Shown: positions 1 to 6,162 of the stretch, in pieces
How the letters are laid out: each line of letters opens with the position of its first letter
Position numbering within the stretch: the stretch's first letter is position 1
Assembly (NCBI GenBank): GCA_035495815.1
Contig: DATJFH010000272.1
Span: 1 to 6,162, forward strand
DNA length: 6,162 bases
Direction of reading: 5' to 3'
Origin: DATJFH01 sp035495815
GTDB lineage: Bacteria; Acidobacteriota; Terriglobia; Bryobacterales; Bryobacteraceae
Notes under the pieces: model-generated
Seen by the model: the letters and a program-made list of their open reading frames with translations, nothing else
Told to the model about the DNA's origin: nothing
Databases searched by the model: none
Translations under genes and position numbers: made by a program

Positions 1-1
1 C

Positions 2-3000
2 ACTACCTCGCTCGGCAACGTGCTCGAGCGCCGGCGCATCGAGCAGTTACCGATCAACGGCCGCAGCATCGCCAACCTGCTGATCCTCATCCCCGGCATG
101 GAAAGCGATTCACGCGCCTACGGGATGCGCCGCGGAGCGCACGATTACTTCTTCGACGGCGCCGCGCTGACGGACGCGCTCGACGGATCCGGCACGGTCA
201 CGCGCCCGCCCGGCCTCGACACGGTGGAGGAGTTCAAAGTCGAGAACAACAGCTCGTCGGCCAAATATTCCCGCATCACTTCGGTGATCGTCACCAGCCG
301 CAGCGGCTCCAACCAGCTTCACGGCTCGATCTTCGACACGCATCGCAACAACGCCCTTGGGAAAGCCCGCACCCGCACCGATCCGGGCGGCAAGGCGCCG
401 CACTACATCCGCAACGAATACGGACTCAGCGGCGGCGGTCCCGTCCTGATTCCCAAGCTCTACAACGGCCGCAACCGTACCTTCTGGTTCGCCGGCTTTG
501 AAGGCACGCGCCTGCGCCGCAATCAGAGCCGGCTCTTCGCCGTCCCTACCGACGAAATGCGCAACGGCGACTTCAGCAACCTCCGCGACGCGCAGGGCCG
601 TCTGCAGACGCTCTACGACCCGAACACCACCGACAGCCAGACCTATGACCGCCAGCCCTTCAGTTTCGGCGGCAAGATCAACGCCATCGATCCGGCCCGC
701 ATGAGCCCGCTCGCCAAGTATATGTTCAGCGTCATCCCGCGCGCCAATCTGCCCAACGTGAACCCGCTGGTGGATCTGAATTACAACGGCTTTAACACCT
801 TCTTCACGAACGACTCCACCTACACCATCCGGGTCGATCACCAGGTTTCCCAGAACGACAAGCTGTATGGACGGGTGACCCGCGGCAAATCCTATCGCGA
901 CGATCATTCCGGCAACGTGCCTCCCATGCTCGATCACGTAGCCAACTATACGCAGCGCCCGTTCAGCAATCTCAGCGTGGCGCTCAACGAGGCCCACACC
1001 TTCAGCCCGACCTTCTTCAACGAGTTCTCGCTGACCGGATCGCGCGAGCGCGGCTACATCGTCTCCGGCGATCCCACCCGCGATTACGCCGGCGAATTAG
1101 GACTGCCGAATCCCACGGGGGAGCATGCTTTCCCGGTGCTGGGCACGCTCAACATCGGGCCGACGGGCAATTATTTTCAACCCGTCAATTACCGCGCCCG
1201 CTTCTTCAATTTCTACATCCTCGAGGACAACGCCACCAAGGTCCACGGCAAGCACGAATTCCAGTTCGGCGTGCACATCCGGCTCGACCAGCTTACCGTG
1301 CTTCCCCAGCAGCAGCAGACCGCCGGGCTGATTCAGTGGGATACGCTCGGCACCTCGCTTTACAACCCTGCGTCCACCGCGGCGGCCCCCATCGCGCAGC
1401 CATTGACCGGCCACAACCTGGGGAACATGTTCCTCGGCATTGCGCGTTATCAGTACCGCGTCGCCAAGGGCAAATACTATACGCGCCAGTGGGAGCACGC
1501 CACTTACTTCCAGGACAATTACCGAGTCACGTCCCGCCTGAAGCTGCACCTGGGCCTGCGCTGGCAGATCTCGCCCTTCATCAGCGAGAAGCATAATGTG
1601 ATGTCCACGTTCGATCCGCAGCGCAAGGCGATCGTGTTCGGAAACGACGTCGATACGCTGCTTCGGCTGGGCACGATCATTCCGTCGGTGCTGCAGCGGT
1701 TCCAGGATCTGGGCGTGAAGTTCATCACCTACAAGGAAGCGGGACTGCCGCAAAAGCTGGGGAACAACAACTGGCGCGACATCGGACCGCACCTCGGCGC
1801 TGCCTACCGTATGGGCAGCGGCAAAAGCCAGTTCCTGATCCGGGGCGGCTACCAGCTCTCGTATCATCCGCTGCCCGTGTATGGCTGGAACGACCGGTTC
1901 CGCGCCAACACGCCCTTCAGCTCCGTCTTCGAGAGCAATCCCAACTCGTCGGCGCTCTCGCCGGACGGCATCCCCAACTACCTGCTGCGCGCCGCCCCGC
2001 CCGTAATCGCGGGAAAGAACAGCAGCACCATCATTCAGCTTCAGAATCCGACGGGCCTGGTCCCCGGCTCGGCCACGGCGGCTTTCTGGAGCCCGGACTA
2101 TCCCACCTCCCGCGTGCATGACTGGAACCTCACCCTGGAGAAAGAGCTGATGCAGGACATGGTGATCCGCGCTTCATGGGTCGGCAACCACTCTTCGTAT
2201 CAGGACATGTATCTCGACTTCAACGAGTCCGTACCCGCCTACAACTGGTACCTCACCCAGCGCACCTCGCTGCCGACCGGAACTTTTGCCGACGTGGCCC
2301 GGCGGCCTTTCGACCAGCAGGTATACGGCACGCTCCAGAATTTCGGAAAATTCGGCTGGGGAAACTACAGCGGTGTGCGGCTGGAACTCGAGCGGCGCTA
2401 CAACAAGGGACTCGCTTACCAGCTCTTCTACGTGGCCGGCAACAACTTCAGCACCCTGCTCGGCGGCACCGGCGGCTGGGACGGCGGCCAGATCTTCGCC
2501 CCCAACCAGTTTTTGCCGGGGCAGGTGCCCGACGACGTCGATGCGCGCAACCGTCTGCTGAATTACAAGCGCGACATCAGCGTTCCCAAGCACCGCGTCC
2601 GCTGGAACGGAATCGTCGATCTTCCCTTCGGGAAAGGTAAATGGATCGGCCGCAACTCCGGCGCCGCGCTGGACAAGATCATTGGCGGATGGCAGCTCGC
2701 GGCCAGTGGCACGGTGCGCAGCAATTACATGTCGCTTCCGACGGACGTTTTCCCCACCGGAGCGCCGGTCGAAGTTTACGGAAAGAAATACCCGATCGAA
2801 GACTGCCGCAGCGGCACGTGCTTTCCGGGCTATCTCTGGTGGAACGGCTACATTCCAGCCAACCAGCGAAACAGCCGGAACGCTCAGGGCCGTCCCAACG
2901 GCATCATGGGCGTACCCGACAACTATAAACCGGCGGGCCAGCCGCTCATCCCCTGGGGTTCGACCGCCATTCCGGAGAATTTCCCCGCCAACGCCAGTCT

Positions 3001-3334
3001 GCCGGCATTCTGGGACACCAATACCGTGTGGGTACAGCTCAACAACGGCACGGTCCAGCAGACAAGCAATTCCCAATACAGCACGGCCGGCACGAACTTC
3101 AGCCCGTGGCGGAACCAGTTTCTGCCCGGCGTGTGGGAGTTCGGACAGGATGCTTCGCTGTTCAAAGAGGTCACCGTCCGGGAACGCCTGCGCGTCCGCC
3201 TCAATATCGACGCGTTCAACGTATTCAATAACCCCGGCATTCCCACCACGGTCAACTCCAACGGTCTGGTCAGCACCCGCGAGTCCGGGAAAGGCTCCCG
3301 CGAAATGCAGTTCACCTTGCGCGTCACCTGGTAA
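2..3334 (+). CDS. Oar-like TonB-dependent outer-membrane receptor (5' partial)
   Basis: This is an outer-membrane beta-barrel protein of the Oar/carboxypeptidase-regulatory-like TonB-dependent receptor family, presumed to import a large or scarce substrate using TonB energy; the substrate cannot be read from sequence. The frame is open from base 2, and the six codons before the GTG at 20 continue the family's plug sequence, so that GTG is internal and the signal peptide and carboxypeptidase-regulatory-like domain lie upstream. Visible landmarks are LPINGR (nt 47-64), a plug segment with YFFDGA, EEFKVEN and SGSNQLHG (302-325), GLSGGGP, and TFWFAGFEGTRLRRNQS, all typical of the plug-to-barrel transition. 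The rest is barrel, ending with FNVFNNPG (from 3215) and a last strand MQFTLRVTW with a terminal aromatic, the usual signal for barrel insertion. About 1,110 residues are present. A Cys pair (DCRSGTC, 2801-2821) lies in a probable surface loop. The reading frame is intact. Family call is firm; function beyond transport or adhesion is unknown. Confidence 0.92.
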   Translation, partial: TTSLGNVLERRRIEQLPINGRSIANLLILIPGMESDSRAYGMRRGAHDYFFDGAALTDALDGSGTVTRPPGLDTVEEFKVENNSSSAKYSRITSVIVTSRSGSNQLHGSIFDTHRNNALGKARTRTDPGGKAPHYIRNEYGLSGGGPVLIPKLYNGRNRTFWFAGFEGTRLRRNQSRLFAVPTDEMRNGDFSNLRDAQGRLQTLYDPNTTDSQTYDRQPFSFGGKINAIDPARMSPLAKYMFSVIPRANLPNVNPLVDLNYNGFNTFFTNDSTYTIRVDHQVSQNDKLYGRVTRGKSYRDDHSGNVPPMLDHVANYTQRPFSNLSVALNEAHTFSPTFFNEFSLTGSRERGYIVSGDPTRDYAGELGLPNPTGEHAFPVLGTLNIGPTGNYFQPVNYRARFFNFYILEDNATKVHGKHEFQFGVHIRLDQLTVLPQQQQTAGLIQWDTLGTSLYNPASTAAAPIAQPLTGHNLGNMFLGIARYQYRVAKGKYYTRQWEHATYFQDNYRVTSRLKLHLGLRWQISPFISEKHNVMSTFDPQRKAIVFGNDVDTLLRLGTIIPSVLQRFQDLGVKFITYKEAGLPQKLGNNNWRDIGPHLGAAYRMGSGKSQFLIRGGYQLSYHPLPVYGWNDRFRANTPFSSVFESNPNSSALSPDGIPNYLLRAAPPVIAGKNSSTIIQLQNPTGLVPGSATAAFWSPDYPTSRVHDWNLTLEKELMQDMVIRASWVGNHSSYQDMYLDFNESVPAYNWYLTQRTSLPTGTFADVARRPFDQQVYGTLQNFGKFGWGNYSGVRLELERRYNKGLAYQLFYVAGNNFSTLLGGTGGWDGGQIFAPNQFLPGQVPDDVDARNRLLNYKRDISVPKHRVRWNGIVDLPFGKGKWIGRNSGAALDKIIGGWQLAASGTVRSNYMSLPTDVFPTGAPVEVYGKKYPIEDCRSGTCFPGYLWWNGYIPANQRNSRNAQGRPNGIMGVPDNYKPAGQPLIPWGSTAIPENFPANASLPAFWDTNTVWVQLNNGTVQQTSNSQYSTAGTNFSPWRNQFLPGVWEFGQDASLFKEVTVRERLRVRLNIDAFNVFNNPGIPTTVNSNGLVSTRESGKGSREMQFTLRVTW

Positions 3335-3339
3335 ATGTG

Positions 3340-3380
3340 GGGCGGTGTCCCGCTTCGTGCCCGGGGCCGGCCACACGCCC
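3340..3380 (+). terminator. GC-rich hairpin after the receptor gene, possible weak terminator
   Basis: GGGCG and TGT (3340-3348, with one bulged G at 3345) can pair with ACACGCCC (3373-3380), and an inner CCCG (3349-3352) can pair with CGGG (3362-3365). The hairpin begins just after the receptor stop codon. No T run follows; the next bases are mixed and then A-rich. It is therefore not a canonical intrinsic terminator, and such pairing is easy to find in GC-rich DNA. It could be a transcript-end stabilising structure or chance. Confidence 0.2.
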
Positions 3381-3433
3381 TGTCCCGGCGGAAAAAGCTC
3401 GACGCCGCCCGAGCCGCGACTGGCTACCCCACG

Positions 3434-3439
3434 TATAAT
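3434..3439 (+). promoter_or_regulatory. TATAAT, candidate -10 element for the histidine kinase gene
   Basis: A perfect sigma70-type -10 hexamer stands out in otherwise GC-rich DNA between the receptor and kinase genes. At 17-bp spacing the -35 position reads GAGCCG, which does not match the consensus, and there is no TG extension. The nearest better -35-like hexamer (TCGACG, 3399-3404) is 29 bp away, too far. Transcription would start near 3446. That would leave almost no leader before a TTG start at 3449, or about 60 nt before a TTG start at 3509. Confidence 0.3.
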
Positions 3440-3448
3440 CAAAACTGA

Positions 3449-4894
3449 TTGGCTCCGGATACCTCACGCAAGCGCCTCCTGTCAACGGAGAGTGGAGCGG
3501 GCATTGCGTTGCGCCACCAGGCCGATATCGATCTGTCCCGCCGGGCGATTCACGGCACCTGGACATCGGTATTGATTCTGGTCGTGCTCGCGCTGTTCAC
3601 GTCCTGCTTTACCGAACAGCCGGGGCTGTCCTTCACCTTCGCCTTCTCCATGGCGTTGGTTGTCGGAGCGCGGCTCTGGATTTGGCGCTGGCCTGACCCG
3701 GCCGCGGGCCGGTCCCGCTGGATCTGGAAGGGAATCTACGTCTCCACGATTCTTCTTATGGCTTTGTTGTGGGGTCTGTTCTACGCCTCGATGGTCCTGA
3801 TCTACGGATATGGCCACTGGACCACGCTGGTACTGTTGATTTGCGTGACCGGAATCGTCTCCGGCGCGACCACCAGCTTTGCGCCCAACCTTGCGATCAT
3901 GTGGGGTTTCCTAATCCTGCTGGTCGGCCCCTCGCTGCTGATCGACGCCGTCAACGGACCTCGCGGTCACGCCATGGGGGTGTTGTTTTCCGGCTACCTG
4001 GCCTTTTCGATGATCCAGGGCAAGCGGCGCCATGAGGAATACTGGCGCGCTTTGACGGACGGCGAACTGCTGAAGGAAAAGGCTGAAGAACTGGAAAAGG
4101 CGCGGCTCGCGGCCGAGGCTTCCAACCGGGCCAAAGGGGAGTTTCTCGCCAACATAAGCCACGAGCTGCGGACTCCCATGAACGGAGTGATCGGCATGAC
4201 CGAGCTCACGCTGGCAAGCGATCTCAACCCGCAGCAGCGGGATGACCTCGAGACGGTCAAGTCGTCCGCCGAGTCGCTCCTCCGTCTTTTGAACGACCTG
4301 CTCGACTACTCCAAAATCGACGCCGGCAAAATCGAGTTGGAAAACATTTCTTTTTCGCTGCGTCACACGATCGACACGGCGCTGAAGCCCCTGGCGATCC
4401 TCGCGCGGCGGAAAGGACTGGAGTTCCAATGGCGGACTCCGGACGAGATACCGGACCTGCTGATCGGGGATCCCGAGCGCCTGCGGCAGATTCTGGTGAA
4501 CCTGGCCGGCAACGCAGTCAAATTCACCGAGCACGGCAGCGTCCGGGTGAGCGTCGAACTCGCCGGCGGATCGTCCACCGGTGTCGAGCTGCAATTCACC
4601 ATCGCCGACACCGGTATCGGGGTGCCCGCCGACAAGCGCGAAATCATCTTCGAGCCGTTCTCGCAGGCCGACGGTTCCACGACGCGCCGTTTCGGCGGCA
4701 GCGGTTTGGGACTGACGATTTCGGCGCGTCTGGCCCAGATGATCGGCGGGCGAATCTGGATGGAGAGTGAATTGGGAAGCGGAAGCAGCTTTTTCTTTAC
4801 CGGCAGGTTCGCGCTGGCGGCTGGTTCGGGGGCCGAGCTCAAGGCCAAAACCGCTCACGCCGGCGATACCGGGTACGGCGACTCCCCCACTTGA
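3449..4894 (+). CDS. Membrane sensor histidine kinase (6 TM, HisKA, HATPase_c)
   Basis: Inner-membrane sensor kinase expected to autophosphorylate on histidine and pass phosphate to a response regulator. Numbering from the TTG at 3449 (481 codons), six hydrophobic segments lie near residues 38-54, 59-79, 95-120, 124-142, 146-168 and 174-190. A short charged coiled coil (about 203-230) leads into HisKA with the H-box HELRTP (phosphoacceptor H238). The HATPase domain has an N-box (NLAGN, 351-355), G1 (DTGIG, 387-391), an F-box (FEPF, 401-404) and G2 (GGSGLGL, 416-422), so all catalytic motifs are intact. The style (FSQADGSTTRRFGGSGLGL) is that of hybrid kinases, yet the protein ends about 27 residues after the ATPase fold without a receiver. 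A TGA at 3446-3448 caps the frame, so 3449 is the longest start, but it lacks a Shine-Dalgarno; TTG 3509 (461 codons) is a credible alternative. The membrane sensor region matches no named domain that I recognise, and the signal is unknown. Confidence 0.93.
   Translation: MAPDTSRKRLLSTESGAGIALRHQADIDLSRRAIHGTWTSVLILVVLALFTSCFTEQPGLSFTFAFSMALVVGARLWIWRWPDPAAGRSRWIWKGIYVSTILLMALLWGLFYASMVLIYGYGHWTTLVLLICVTGIVSGATTSFAPNLAIMWGFLILLVGPSLLIDAVNGPRGHAMGVLFSGYLAFSMIQGKRRHEEYWRALTDGELLKEKAEELEKARLAAEASNRAKGEFLANISHELRTPMNGVIGMTELTLASDLNPQQRDDLETVKSSAESLLRLLNDLLDYSKIDAGKIELENISFSLRHTIDTALKPLAILARRKGLEFQWRTPDEIPDLLIGDPERLRQILVNLAGNAVKFTEHGSVRVSVELAGGSSTGVELQFTIADTGIGVPADKREIIFEPFSQADGSTTRRFGGSGLGLTISARLAQMIGGRIWMESELGSGSSFFFTGRFALAAGSGAELKAKTAHAGDTGYGDSPT
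3494..3497 (+). promoter_or_regulatory. GGAG, possible ribosome binding site for a later kinase start
   Basis: GGAG lies 11 nt before an in-frame TTG at 3509, and a second GGAG lies at 3487-3490. The spacing is on the long side. Neither is present upstream of the TTG at 3449. If this is the true site, the kinase starts with a short charged stretch (RHQADIDLSRRAIHGTW) directly before the first membrane helix, which is a compact and sensible N-terminus. Confidence 0.35.
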
Positions 4895-4911
4895 CGCCGG
4901 AACCGTTTTTT
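4860..4911 (+). terminator. Terminator-like hairpin plus T run at the end of the kinase gene
   Basis: CCGGCG (4860-4865) can pair with CGCCGG (4895-4900). A shorter-loop alternative pairs CGGCG (4876-4880) with CGCCG (4895-4899). Six T residues follow at 4906-4911, five bases after the stem. The stop codon TGA (4892-4894) lies in the loop. The long loop and the gap before the T run make it suboptimal. It overlaps the promoter candidate at 4891-4919, so the same bases have two competing readings, although both would separate kinase and dehydrogenase transcription. Confidence 0.3.
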
Positions 4912-4919
4912 GATGTCAT
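4891..4919 (+). promoter_or_regulatory. Candidate sigma70-type promoter of the formaldehyde dehydrogenase gene
   Basis: TTGACG (4891-4896) matches the -35 consensus at five of six positions. TGTCAT (4914-4919) matches TATAAT at four of six, and the spacer is exactly 17 bp. The -35 box contains the kinase stop codon TGA. The predicted transcript start near 4926 lies just before the Shine-Dalgarno at 4930, giving a leader of about 20 nt. The match is found by eye, and the -10 is imperfect. Confidence 0.4.
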
Positions 4920-4929
4920 GAACTCCGCT

Positions 4930-4935
4930 AAGGAG
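4930..4935 (+). promoter_or_regulatory. AAGGAG Shine-Dalgarno of the dehydrogenase gene
   Basis: AAGGAG closely matches the 16S anti-Shine-Dalgarno and lies 10 nt before the ATG at 4946. It fixes that ATG as the start over the out-of-phase ATGs at 4913 and 4918 upstream. Confidence 0.8.
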
Positions 4936-4945
4936 AAACACTCAT

Positions 4946-6133
4946 ATGCCATCAAATCGTGGTCTTGCCTACATGGGTCCGGGAAAAGTCGAGATCCAGT
5001 CCATCGACTTCCCGAAGTTGGCTCTCGGTCCCCGCAAGTGCGAGCACGGAGTCATACTCAAGATCGTTTCGACGAATATCTGCGGCAGCGACCAGCACAT
5101 GGTCCGGGGCCGCACCACCGCGCCTCACGGCCTGATCCTCGGCCATGAGATCACGGGTGAGGTTCTCGAGGCCGGCCGGGACGTGGAATTCATCAAGGTC
5201 GGCGACCTCTGTTCGGTTCCGTTCAACATCGCCTGCGGGCGCTGCCGGAACTGCAAGGAAGGAAAAACCGGTATCTGCCTCAACGTGAATCCGGCCCGGC
5301 CCGGCGCCGCCTACGGCTATGTGGACATGGGCGGCTGGGTGGGCGGACAGGCGGAATACGTCATGGTCCCCTATGCCGATTTCAATCTGCTCAAATTTCC
5401 CGACAAGGCCAAGGCCCTTGCCAAGATCAAGGACCTGACCCTGCTCTCCGACATCTTCCCGACCGGTTATCACGGCGCTTATACGGCCGGCGTGACCACC
5501 GGATCCATCGTTTACGTGGCCGGAGCGGGCCCGGTCGGCCTGGCTTGCGCGGCTTCCTGCCACCTGTTGGGCGCCGCGGTGGTGATCGTCGGCGATATGA
5601 TTGACGAGCGCCTGGCGCAAGCCAGGAGCTTCGGCTGCGAGACAGTCGATCTGAAGAAAGACGCCTCTCTCGGCGACCAGATTGCCCAGATCGTCGGCGT
5701 TCCGGAAGTCGACGCGGCCGTCGATTGCGTCGGATTCGAGGCGCGCGGCCACGGGCATGACGCCGGCGTCGAGCGTCCGGCGACCGTGCTGAACTCCGTG
5801 ATGACGGTGACCCGCGCCGGCGGCAACATCGGCATTCCCGGACTCTACGTGACCGACGACCCGGGCGGCGTCGACGCCAATGCCAAGTCCGGCACGCTCG
5901 GCATCCGCATCGGACTCGGGTGGGCGAAATCCCACGGCTTCACCACCGGCCAGTGCCCGGTGATGCGCTACCATCGCGGCCTGATGCAGGCGATTCTGCA
6001 CGACAAGATCCAGATCGCCAAGGCTGTAAACGCTACGGTAATCTCGCTCGACGAAGGTCCGCAGGGCTACAAGGACTTCGACAAAGGCGCCGCCAAGAAG
6101 TACGTGATCGACCCGCACAAAATGATTCACTAA
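4946..6133 (+). CDS. fdhA: Glutathione-independent formaldehyde dehydrogenase, zinc/NAD dependent
   Basis: Cytoplasmic medium-chain zinc dehydrogenase that oxidises formaldehyde to formate with NAD and no glutathione (EC 1.2.1.46), a detoxification or C1 step. The 395 residues are close to the roughly 398 of the Pseudomonas putida enzyme and align with it almost without gaps from recalled sequence, from NRG near the start to YVIDPHK at the end. Catalytic zinc ligands are C46 (NICGSDQH), H67 (LGHEITGE) and D169 (LSDIFPTGYHG). Structural zinc ligands are C97, C100, C103 and C111. The GDLCSVPFN and NPARPGAAYGYVDMG blocks are present. The Rossmann motif is GAGPVG (193-198), with D217 at the end of the second strand to bind the NAD ribose. 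GFEARGHGH and IPGLYVT are further family signatures. The ATG has a strong Shine-Dalgarno. Close relatives include formaldehyde dismutase, which shares these motifs, so dismutation or wider aldehyde/alcohol use cannot be excluded. No formate dehydrogenase or other C1 gene is in the window. Confidence 0.95.
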   Translation: MPSNRGLAYMGPGKVEIQSIDFPKLALGPRKCEHGVILKIVSTNICGSDQHMVRGRTTAPHGLILGHEITGEVLEAGRDVEFIKVGDLCSVPFNIACGRCRNCKEGKTGICLNVNPARPGAAYGYVDMGGWVGGQAEYVMVPYADFNLLKFPDKAKALAKIKDLTLLSDIFPTGYHGAYTAGVTTGSIVYVAGAGPVGLACAASCHLLGAAVVIVGDMIDERLAQARSFGCETVDLKKDASLGDQIAQIVGVPEVDAAVDCVGFEARGHGHDAGVERPATVLNSVMTVTRAGGNIGIPGLYVTDDPGGVDANAKSGTLGIRIGLGWAKSHGFTTGQCPVMRYHRGLMQAILHDKIQIAKAVNATVISLDEGPQGYKDFDKGAAKKYVIDPHKMIH

Positions 6134-6150
6134 AACCCGTCGGGGCAGCC

Positions 6151-6162
6151 GTGGCTAAAGGC
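6151..6162 (+). CDS. Possible start of a downstream gene (GTG, 3' truncated)
   Basis: A GTG at 6151 opens a frame reading V/M-A-K-G up to the window end. CGGGG (6141-6145) lies 5 nt upstream and could act as a weak ribosome binding site. The gap from the dehydrogenase stop would be 17 bp, which would fit co-transcription. Only four codons are visible, so no product can be named and the call could be chance. Confidence 0.22.

Noticed and set aside
20..22. GTG as the true start of the receptor gene
   Set aside because: The codons from base 2 to 19 continue the family's conserved lead-in to the LPINGR motif, and the protein would otherwise lack a signal peptide needed for the outer membrane.
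2174..3442. A 422-codon open frame on the - strand opposite the end of the receptor gene
   Set aside because: Same antisense effect; no recognisable motif, and the + strand carries the conserved barrel end. The other long - strand frames (for example 110-997, 1097-2119 and 3911-4858) were rejected for the same reason.
3335..3448. A 37-codon frame starting with the ATG directly after the receptor stop codon
   Set aside because: It has no Shine-Dalgarno, its R/A/G-rich translation looks like translated intergenic GC-rich DNA, and it overlaps the hairpin and -10 candidates.
2682..3575. A 297-codon + strand frame overlapping the receptor end and the kinase start
   Set aside because: It is out of frame with both real genes, rich in R/S/P/T, and shows no domain; it is a frame shadow.
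4952..6130. A 392-codon open frame on the - strand almost exactly opposite the formaldehyde dehydrogenase gene
   Set aside because: It is an antisense shadow from GC-rich codon bias. Its translation is low-complexity A/V/G/H/R/D-rich with no domain motif, while the + strand gene has complete family motifs and a Shine-Dalgarno.
1..6162. Mobile elements, CRISPR arrays, tRNA or rRNA genes, long direct or inverted repeats
   Set aside because: Reading both strands gave no transposase or integrase motifs, no regularly spaced repeats, and no recognisable RNA gene; nearly all the window is accounted for by three intact reading frames.

Overview
The window is a GC-rich stretch with three protein genes, all on the + strand. 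It most likely comes from an Acidobacteriota genome of the Solibacter/Bryobacter type. That guess rests mainly on the first gene, a very large Oar-like TonB-dependent receptor of a kind that is hugely expanded in that phylum. No rRNA or other taxonomic marker is present, so the assignment is inference.

Layout: (1) positions 2-3334 hold the plug and whole beta-barrel of an Oar-like outer-membrane receptor, whose N-terminus lies upstream of the window. (2) A 114-bp gap holds a GC-rich hairpin and a perfect TATAAT hexamer. (3) Positions 3449-4894 encode a membrane histidine kinase with six predicted transmembrane helices, a HisKA domain and a HATPase domain. It has no receiver domain and no partner regulator in the window, and its start codon is ambiguous (TTG at 3449 or TTG at 3509). 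(4) A 51-bp gap holds a good Shine-Dalgarno, a plausible sigma70-type promoter that overlaps the kinase stop codon, and a competing terminator-like hairpin with a T run. (5) Positions 4946-6133 encode a zinc-dependent, glutathione-independent formaldehyde dehydrogenase (fdhA family) with all metal ligands and the NAD-binding motif intact. (6) The last 29 bases may contain the first codons of another gene.

The three genes do not form an obvious pathway. The receptor would act in the outer membrane, the kinase in the inner membrane, and the dehydrogenase in the cytoplasm on formaldehyde. Signals in both gaps suggest that each gene may be transcribed separately. A regulatory link between kinase and dehydrogenase is possible but rests only on adjacency. 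I saw no mobile element, CRISPR array, tRNA, rRNA or clearly novel system. This reads as ordinary chromosomal sequence with a few points worth checking.
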